Assembly (NCBI GenBank): GCA_963971305.1
Contig: OZ020307.1
Span: 8,259,501-8,323,500, forward strand
DNA length: 64,000 nucleotides
From: Arcuatula senhousia
Lineage: Eukaryota; Mollusca; Bivalvia; Mytilida; Mytilidae
Direction: 5' to 3'
Position numbers and translations under genes: made by a program. Positions 57,437 to 64,000 of the stretch are shown piece by piece (the first letter of the stretch is position 1; every line of letters begins with the position of its first letter). Below the pieces are notes generated by a model, which worked only from the letters and a program-made list of their open reading frames with translations, had not been told where the DNA came from and did no database searches.

Positions 57437-58380
57437 TTCAACATGGAAACTACAGGTAAATATCAATAAATCAAAAATAATGGTTTTCAACTCAAATGGT
57501 AAGACATATCAAAATCAATTTACTTATAATAATACCAACCTTGAAACAGTAACACACTATTGTTACTTAGGCATGATACTAAAATACAATGGAAATTTTA
57601 CTTTGGCAATAAATACATTAATGGAAAAAGCTAGAAAGGCATGTTTTAAAATTAAAAAAGTAATAGGAATTAATAATCCATGTAAACTTTTAGAAAAACT
57701 ATTTGATTCACTGGTTGTTCCCATACTATTATATGGAAGTGAAGTTTGGGGCATTGATGCCTCACTTAAAGACACTGATGTATATAAAAGCCATGCAGAA
57801 CTAAATAGGATCCCACTAAAAAGTAAAATCTTATTTTCTATATTAAACTTCTACAAGCATATCCTAGATTCTGATAACACCTTATTAAAAAAAATCTTCA
57901 TTAACTCAAAAGAATATAATCCCTGGTTGAAAAAGGAAAAAAATGTCTTAAATGATCTCGGTCTTGCATACATGATAAATAATACTTCTTTTTCTAATAG
58001 CTGCCTTAGGCAAATCAAACAACGGATACAGGATCAATGTCTACAGATCCAAAACTCAAATATATGCAAATCATCTAAATTAGAATTTTTTCAAAGTATA
58101 TATAAAATGGGGACGAGACCCTCATATGTTGATAAATTAACAAAAAGAGATGATCGAGCTGTCATTTGCAAAATTCGAATAAGTGCTCACCTACTTCTTA
58201 TTGAGCAAGGACGACATCTCAATATCCCAAAAAATGAAAGATACTGCCCATTATGTAATTCAAATCAAATAGAAGATGAAAAACATTTTCTTTTACAATG
58301 CAAAGCCCTCAAAAGTCAAAGGGATATGGTGCGGAGTGTGTGCGCAGTGGAAGATTCGATTGCCGATTTGGGAGCTAGAC
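57437..58380 (+). pseudogene. LINE 3' fragment (RT thumb and zinc-knuckle tail)
   Basis: Open from about 57437: QVNINKSKIMVFNSNGK, then YLGMILKYNGNFTLAINTLM, EKLFDSLVVPILLYGSEVWG (the conserved region after RT), RHLNIPKNERYCPLCNS and QIEDEKHFLLQC (CCHC-like finger). The RT catalytic core is missing, so it is strongly 5'-truncated, as is usual for LINE insertions. The frame continues to a stop at 58614-58616, but coding after about 58380 runs into the hammerhead repeat and is unlikely to be real. AT-rich codon use resembles the fragment at 16113. Confidence 0.85.
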
Positions 58381-58532
58381 CAGACAAAGTGAATACTTTC
58401 TTTTATAACACATTCGATTTAACTCCAATGAAAACGATAATACTAAAACTACGTTTATTTTGCACTATATACAGTTTACATGTTATCAGATCGAGCTTCA
58501 AAATATTTCTGCCCCAATTTTTTTGTTATTTT

Positions 58533-58692
58533 TGGTATTTTTGGTTATACTGTTCTATGCTCTTCATATTCATACAGTGTTTGGCATTTTCAATATTTTT
58601 GGTAGAGCGCCTCTGATGAGTCTTGAATAGACGAAACGCGCGTCAGGCGTAGCAAAATTTATTGTCTGGAACTTTGTTGTCATTTGTATTTC
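58533..58692 (+). repeat. retrozyme-like repeat, copy 1
   Basis: About 160 bp (TTTTTGGTATTTTTGGTTAT ... GTCATTTGTATTTCGAA) repeated almost exactly at 58891-59050. It contains a complete hammerhead ribozyme. The 200 bp between the copies is single-copy here. Confidence 0.9.
58607..58650 (+). ncRNA. hammerhead ribozyme 1
   Basis: Self-cleaving RNA motif. Stem I: GCGCCT (58607-58612) pairs with AGGCGT (58645-58650), five Watson-Crick pairs and a G-T. Core CTGATGA 58613-58619. Stem II: GTCT (58620-58623) with AGAC (58629-58632), loop TGAAT. Core GAAA 58633-58636. Stem III: the palindrome ACGCGCGT (58636-58643), a very short stem with almost no loop, followed by cleavage-site C at 58644 (GTC). 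All invariant core bases are present. The minimal stem III is the form seen in animal hammerheads, which often cleave as dimers. Confidence 0.88.
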
Positions 58693-58890
58693 GAACACAC
58701 GTGAAGGTTAGCACTGCTGGTGGAGTTTAAATTCCCCGAGGTTAGCCCGCTCCGGCACCAACACTTTTGAGTTGGAGAATACATCAAAGCTTTAAATTAT
58801 AGGTCTAAATTTCAAAATTGTCTAAACCCTAAGGTTCTTCCTACCCCAGACATAGGTTGAATATCTTAGTAATAATTTGGTTCCCCAGTT

Positions 58891-59056
58891 TGGTATTTTT
58901 GGTTATACTGTTCTATGCTCTTCATATTCATACAGTGTTTGGCATTTTCAATATTTTTGGTAGAGCGCCTCTGATGAGTCTTGAATAGACGAAACGCGCG
59001 TCAGGCGTAGCAAAATTTATTGTCTGGAACTTTGTTGTCATTTGTATTTCAATACA
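58891..59056 (+). repeat. retrozyme-like repeat, copy 2
   Basis: Near-perfect direct repeat of 58533-58692. Confidence 0.9.
58965..59008 (+). ncRNA. hammerhead ribozyme 2
   Basis: Identical to hammerhead 1 in stems, loops and core; cleavage-site C at 59002. Cleavage at both sites would release a 358-nt RNA with ends that can be joined into a circle, as described for retrozymes. Confidence 0.88.
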
Positions 59057-59059
59057 CAA

Positions 59060-59475
59060 GACATAAACCTAATTTAACAACTTCATGGAAAATTCCCCAA
59101 ATTACTATACTGAACTTTTACACCCCTGTCTGTATACAAAATCATTAAAATTAAGTGTGAAGACCGCTAGCCAGATAATTAATTACTTTATAGTAGCTTC
59201 TGCATGAAATGTCAAACTGACCAGACAGACAACGTTATCTTTATCTCAAAACTAGACCAAGGTCAATTAAGCCAAATTTAACAGAAAAATCTCTTATCTA
59301 CTGAAAAACTATGAAATTATCAAATCTATCTAAAAACCTAAAAACTATCAAAAACAAAAGTGAAAAACAAAAATGTCTTCTAATCATTCTCCCCTTCTTG
59401 ATTGCTCTCAATCAACTAATTACACATGAAATCAAAAATCAGTTACAGTCAAAAGCTTAATTATCTCAGTTTATT
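59060..59475. other. possible LTR of the minus-strand BEL/Pao element
   Basis: AT-rich. On the minus strand a purine tract AAGAAGGGGAGA (about 59389-59400) lies 120 bp after the end of coding and could be the polypurine tract before a 3' LTR. The other LTR is outside the window, so this is tentative. Confidence 0.3.
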
Positions 59476-59515
59476 TGATGGTGTCTCGGCCTTCTCAGGA
59501 CATAATAATTGGAAG

Positions 59516-60990
59516 TCAGTCATTTACTTCTAATGGACACAGTTTCGTTATTGGTCGAATTAAAACAGTTTGTCCAAGTCTAACTTTTGCTACCCACACA
59601 TGTTTGTCCTTTCCGGGGTACACCTCAATAATTTTGCCCAAAGGCCAATGTCCTCTTGGAAGGTTAGGATTCATCACAAGTACAATGTCGGTTTTATGTC
59701 CTTCTCCACTTCAGTCCACTTATTTCTACGATTAAGTCCAGGTAACCACTCTTTTATCCATCTTTGCCAAAAGTGTCTGATTAGTTCTTGAATTCGTCTC
59801 CATCTTTTGCGTGGATTAAAGTCTGTTGTATCAACTGTTTCTGCCGCAAATGTCCCTCCGACTAGTCCATGTAGGAAGTGGTTTGGTGTTAACGGTAAGA
59901 CATCTCTGGAATCTGCTGACTGGTACGTCAACGGCCGCGAATTAATGAGTGCTTCGGCATCGATAAATGCTGTCAACAGCTCTTCGTCCGTAACGTCCGC
60001 GTTTCCTATTATGGCATAAATCGCTTTTTTCGCTGCTTTAATCATAGTTTCGTGTACTCCTCCGAAGTGTGGCGCAAGAGGAGGATTGAAATGCCACTTA
60101 ACGCCACGATTAGATGTATCGTCACATATTTCACGTTTGTCCATGAGTGAAACGAGCTCCTGTAATTCCTTGTTCGCACCGATAAAGTTTGTGCCATTGT
60201 CCGATATAACTTCTTGTGGCATACCGCGTCTACTTGCCATTCTATAAAACGCATTAAGAAAGGAGTTTGTATCTAATCCAAAAGCAACTTCGAGATGTAC
60301 GGCTCGCGATGCTAAACACGTAAATAAACACAAGTACCTCTTCTCTCGCCGTTTACCACGTCCCTGAACTGTAATAAACGGCCCTCCAAAGTCAACTGCT
60401 GTACGCGCAAACGCATGTAACGGAGTTCTGAATCGAATGTCTGGTAAAGGCGCCATCACTTGTTCCGCCGTTTTCGCTTTTCTTCTTCGACACGTATAGC
60501 ACTCATTTTCGCACTCGCGAATTTCCTCTCTGGCCGATATAATCCAATATTTAGCTGATATCATGGATAACGTTTGATTCGTCCCGCACACGTGTCTACC
60601 TTTGTCATGGTAGTATTTCACTATGAGTCTCGTCACTCGATTTTTACGTGGTAAAATCACTGGATATCTCGTATCATAAGGCAAGAAGTCCGCGTACTGA
60701 AGACGCCCATCACTACGTAATAATCCAAACTCATCTATTTTCGGTTTCAAATTTAATATTTTACTACTTGATGGTAACTGATGTCCTTTCAAAATCGCAA
60801 TATAGTCATCACGAACATCTCTCTTTTGTGCGTCGCGCACGATTTGAATCTCTGCTTCTTCTATTTCATCTACGCTTAGTCCTCCTTTTCTACGTAAGTC
60901 ATTTTCAAGTCTGCAATTTTCAACGAATCTATTAACCCACGACCGAACGCGAATTAATCTCAACCAACTTAAAAATGTTCAGGATTCAAC
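59516..60990 (-). pseudogene. BEL/Pao integrase and C-terminal domain (second element), frameshifted
   Basis: 60963-59674 is open for 429 codons: linker LRSDGRLQYADFLPYDTRYP, zinc-binding HDKGRHVCGTNQTL and CYTCRRRK, catalytic core with TAVDFGGPF (first Asp), VISDNGTNFIGA (second Asp) and APHFGGVHETMIKAA (Glu), then INSRPLTYQS and the DUF5641-like WRRIQELIRHFWQRWIKEWL. The last block (WVAKVRLGQTVLIRPITKLC) is in another frame, after a shift near 59690, and ends at a TGA at 59518-59516. A frame break just upstream of 60963, next to an A5 run on the + strand (60969-60973), separates it from the preceding polyprotein. Catalytic residues are intact. Confidence 0.92.
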
Positions 60991-61021
60991 CGCCAATCCT
61001 GATCCGGTACATCAACAGTTT

Positions 61022-64000
61022 TCATTGTACACATAGTTCTGCCCTTATCATTCTCGACTGTAACCCTCGCACTCGATTTTGCCGCGTGTTTACTTCTTTG
61101 TCACACGAATTTCCTTTTTCGAGTTTATTTTCGGGCCAATGACTCTCATCTGTGGAAAGATATTGCGGCCCTTTCCACCACAAGGTATCCGATTTTAACT
61201 GCTTAACAGTCCGACCTCTCGAAACTAGATCAGCTGGGTTCACATCAGTTGACACGTAACGCCACTGCGATGGATTCGATCCACTTTGTATCTCGCCGAC
61301 TCGATTTGCCACAAACGGTTTAAATTCCCTACTACGACCACGTATCCACCATAGAACATTCATACTGTCGGACCAAAATACAAGTTGATTATTGCTTATT
61401 CCAAGAGTTTTCGCTACGGACAAAGTTAATCTAAATCCCAAAATAGCAGCCATTAATTCCAAACGAGGAATGCTCACAGACGTTAACGGGGTAACTCTAG
61501 ATTTTGCTGCAATAAATCCACATGAAATTAATCCACTTTTATATTCATGTCTCAAATATGAGACTGCACCGTAACCCTTCTCTGAGGCATCAACAAATGT
61601 GTGGATACTTGAACTAATTATCTCCTCATTCTCATCAATCACTCTTAAACACCTTGGAATTTGAATGAATTGTAAATCCTCTAGCTCATTAAACCATGAC
61701 CTTGCACTTTCAACTAATTGATCATCTAGCGTATCATCCCAATCAAATCCAGATAACCACATACTTTGAAGCAACATTTTTGCTCTAATTGTAAACGGTG
61801 CAATAAATCCCAAAGGGTCAAATAAGGTTGCTATTTTCCTTAAGAAATTTCGTTTTGTGTAAGTAAACTCCACACATGGAGAATTCACATTGAAGGAAAA
61901 TACATCTTCACTCGCTTTCCACATAACTCCAAGCGTCTTAATTGTAGGTAAATCCCCATCACTAAGATTAACTTCCTTAGCTAAATCCTCTTTAGGAATA
62001 CACTCAAGAACTTCTTTCGAATTTGACAACCACTTTCGTGCGTACATGCCTGCCCTTTTCCACAGTGAAGATAGATCATGATACAAACTAATTCCCATTT
62101 CACTATTTTCAACAGAATCCATACTATCATCCATGTACGTAGAATTCAAAACAGTATCGGCAGCTCTCGGATACTCATTTTGAAACACTTTTGTGTGGTT
62201 TCTTGTGACGAATTGAGCTTGAAACGGCGACGAATTAATCCCAAACACTACACTATTGAATTCATATACATCCGGCTCAACATCGACATTCATTGCACGC
62301 CACAAAAACCTTTGATATTGCCTATCAGAAGGGGCAATATTTATTCTCAAATACATCTCGGCAATGTCGCACACAATAGCAACTGGATTTTTACGGAAAC
62401 GAAGTAACACATCTGCTAAATCTTGCTGTAACTTAGGCCCTTGATGAATCATATCATTCAGTGAAGCACCTCTGTATTTTGCGGAAGCATCGAATACGAT
62501 CCGGGTTTTCGTTGTTTCCTTCTCTGGTCGTATTACTGGAAAATGCGGTAAATACCACGTGCCATCTACAGCCACTTCTTCTTTCTTAACTTTACGTACA
62601 TATCCCTTCTCAACGTACTTATAGATAGTGTCCGTGTAATCCTGTTTTACGGTTTCATTCCTGACTAGACGTTTCTCTGTGTTTTCTAATCGCTTAACTG
62701 CCATTTCATAATTATCAGATAATCCAGCTGGGCTTTCCTTCCACGGTATGGCGACTTCATAATGACCGTCCTTGAAACAAAGTGACTTCTCAACAGTGTC
62801 CACAGCTGTTTTCTCTTCGGTTGTCAGAATGTCATTTTTATTGACCGGCTTAACGCTCTCGATCTCCCAGAAACGCTTCAGTAGTTCGTCTACTTCGCCT
62901 TCGATACGCTTATTTCCTGTGAAATAAGTATGTTCAGTAAAGTTAGTACGATTTTGATCAACTTCCGGACTGCCAATACATGTCCAACCTAACGGAGTTA
63001 GCCTTGCTATTGGCTCACCACATTTACCCCGAATATCTCTGTACGAGTAATGTAAGTCCGAATAGTCGAGTCCAATTAGCATATCTACCTTCGGCTTGGC
63101 TCCTAGATTTGGAAAGTTAATTCCTTTCAAGTGATCCCACTTCTTTCCATGCTCTCTCCAGTTGACAGGTTCCATATTTCCTGTCACTTTGTTGGTCGTA
63201 AATGCCACCACGTGAGTTCTGGAACGTCCGTTTAAACTCTCAAGCTCAAACTCTACTGGCATAGTCTCAAACGTCTCAACTTCATCGTTCAAAACATTTA
63301 CAGCAACAGTTTGTACATGACCTTGAAGCCCAAGTTGAGCTGCAACGTCAGCGTTAACGTAAGTCTTTGTACTAGCATCGTCTAGTAAAGCATTAACCTT
63401 GACTTGTTTGTGTCCATTTCTCAAAATCACAGGTATAGTTCTTAATGTTACAAAGTTGCTCTGTTTCCGATCGTTTGAAATAAGTGTTCTGTCTGAGCCC
63501 TCCCCTTCATTCGGCGACTCAGTCTCTTTCGATTCAGCGTGCATATTGCTGGTTTTAGGAACACGTTCAGGGATACTTTCAACCTTCCCTATACCTTTAT
63601 GTAAAAATCTATTATGTACCTCTCGACATCCATCAATTCCACACTTACGACTTCTAGGACATTTTTGGCCAATATGATCATCACCCAAGCACCTAAAGCA
63701 CAAACGTTTCTCCTTTGCCACCGTCCACCTTTTCGATACATCAAGTCTCTTAAAGACGTCACAGTTCCACACACCGTGTTGCCCATTGCATACCTTGCAC
63801 AGTCGCGCACGACTTTTTCTGTCCATTCCTCCGGTGTTACTTACGAAAGTCCTGTTTGTACCTGGTTTGTGTCGCCTAAAGTCAATACCATCTAATCCTC
63901 GGACAGTTTCACTTGCGATTGTCTGGAATTCTGCTTCCTGTATAATCCATTCCCTCAAAGCTTCCACTGATTCCTCCTTACACTTCTCAAATATCCATCT
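61022..64000 (-). CDS. BEL/Pao gag-protease-RT-RNase H polyprotein (second element), partial at the window edge
   Basis: Open from the window edge to 61022, at least 981 codons without a stop. Order: gag tail; zinc knuckles (CKVCNGQHGVWNC, CFRCLGDDHIGQKC); aspartic protease with NALLDDASTKTYV; LTPLGWTCIGSPE; RT with WYLPHFPVIRPEK, VFDASAKYRGASLNDMIHQG, VAIVCDIAEMYLRI (motif A) and STYMDDSMDSV (motif C); IATLFDPLGFIAPFT; RNase H with HTFVDASEKGYGAVSY, IPRLELMAAILGF, VFWSDSMNVLWW and NPADLVSRG. The frame is lost near 61060, so the integrase is not in line. It differs clearly in sequence from the BEL/Pao element at 1-5504 (MDD versus VDD palm motif) and is much less decayed. The remaining gag and 5' LTR lie beyond 64000. 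Confidence 0.95.
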   Translation of the reverse strand, partial: RWIFEKCKEESVEALREWIIQEAEFQTIASETVRGLDGIDFRRHKPGTNRTFVSNTGGMDRKSRARLCKVCNGQHGVWNCDVFKRLDVSKRWTVAKEKRLCFRCLGDDHIGQKCPRSRKCGIDGCREVHNRFLHKGIGKVESIPERVPKTSNMHAESKETESPNEGEGSDRTLISNDRKQSNFVTLRTIPVILRNGHKQVKVNALLDDASTKTYVNADVAAQLGLQGHVQTVAVNVLNDEVETFETMPVEFELESLNGRSRTHVVAFTTNKVTGNMEPVNWREHGKKWDHLKGINFPNLGAKPKVDMLIGLDYSDLHYSYRDIRGKCGEPIARLTPLGWTCIGSPEVDQNRTNFTEHTYFTGNKRIEGEVDELLKRFWEIESVKPVNKNDILTTEEKTAVDTVEKSLCFKDGHYEVAIPWKESPAGLSDNYEMAVKRLENTEKRLVRNETVKQDYTDTIYKYVEKGYVRKVKKEEVAVDGTWYLPHFPVIRPEKETTKTRIVFDASAKYRGASLNDMIHQGPKLQQDLADVLLRFRKNPVAIVCDIAEMYLRINIAPSDRQYQRFLWRAMNVDVEPDVYEFNSVVFGINSSPFQAQFVTRNHTKVFQNEYPRAADTVLNSTYMDDSMDSVENSEMGISLYHDLSSLWKRAGMYARKWLSNSKEVLECIPKEDLAKEVNLSDGDLPTIKTLGVMWKASEDVFSFNVNSPCVEFTYTKRNFLRKIATLFDPLGFIAPFTIRAKMLLQSMWLSGFDWDDTLDDQLVESARSWFNELEDLQFIQIPRCLRVIDENEEIISSSIHTFVDASEKGYGAVSYLRHEYKSGLISCGFIAAKSRVTPLTSVSIPRLELMAAILGFRLTLSVAKTLGISNNQLVFWSDSMNVLWWIRGRSREFKPFVANRVGEIQSGSNPSQWRYVSTDVNPADLVSRGRTVKQLKSDTLWWKGPQYLSTDESHWPENKLEKGNSCDKEVNTRQNRVRGLQSRMIRAELCVQ

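Noticed and set aside
58381..58616. C-terminal extension of the LINE frame with hydrophobic residues
   Set aside because: It runs into the hammerhead repeat; the hydrophobic tail comes from the AT-rich repeat unit.

Overview
The window looks like genomic DNA from a bivalve mollusc, most likely a mussel (Mytilus-like). The base composition is AT-rich, no dense gene array is present, and most of the sequence is dispersed repeats and degenerate retroelements. Penelope-type reverse transcriptase remnants, a hammerhead-ribozyme tandem repeat, and a repeat with GGCTC/GCTCACCTGG ends all fit a bivalve. The species call is inference. No prokaryotic, organellar, rRNA or CRISPR feature is visible.

Layout, left to right. 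1-6457: a decayed BEL/Pao LTR retrotransposon on the + strand (gag, protease, RT, RNase H, integrase, probable 3' LTR). 6600-8150: a Penelope-like RT remnant with its own 222-bp insertion. 8155-9790: a Ty3/gypsy gag stub, a 20-bp minisatellite and a 510-bp terminal-inverted-repeat (TIR) element. 10373-15715: an internally deleted Ty3/gypsy element with perfect 5-bp target duplications, whose 3' LTR is split by a 2.85-kb PIF/Harbinger-like element (3-bp TAA duplication), which itself holds a Penelope fragment. 16113-17012: a LINE fragment that runs into a 700-bp array of palindromic AGATATCT units. 19851-26330: layered non-autonomous elements.

27426-40011 (minus strand) holds the only convincing host gene, a flavin-dependent amine oxidase of the polyamine/spermine oxidase type. 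A probable TATA box and 5' UTR exon lie near 40.0 kb. Two coding exons (36.1 and 35.0 kb) carry the FAD-binding N-terminus. They are followed by two alternative 3' terminal exons (32.1-31.0 kb and 28.6-27.4 kb). Both terminal exons begin in the same splice phase and each encodes a complete substrate/FAD C-terminal domain. The proximal one has lost the lysine conserved in polyamine oxidases.

36.9-39.7 kb: a Helitron-like element, a Mutator-like miniature element and another TIR element sit in the first intron. 40.9-45.0 kb: a GGCCTGGC-rich inverted-repeat pair encloses a decayed LINE. 46072-55420: a 9.35-kb unit bounded by ~740-bp inverted repeats full of GGAGACGAC motifs and flanked by a 6-bp duplication (GTCTCT). 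Its interior is filled by a LINE that was itself interrupted by a nearly intact PHD-endonuclease-RT LINE. 57437-59056: a LINE 3' fragment followed by two hammerhead ribozymes 358 bp apart, as in retrozymes. 59475-64000: a second, less decayed BEL/Pao element on the minus strand that leaves the window.

Apart from the amine oxidase gene the window is a record of nested insertions. Reading frames were followed by eye; boundaries marked approximate are approximate.
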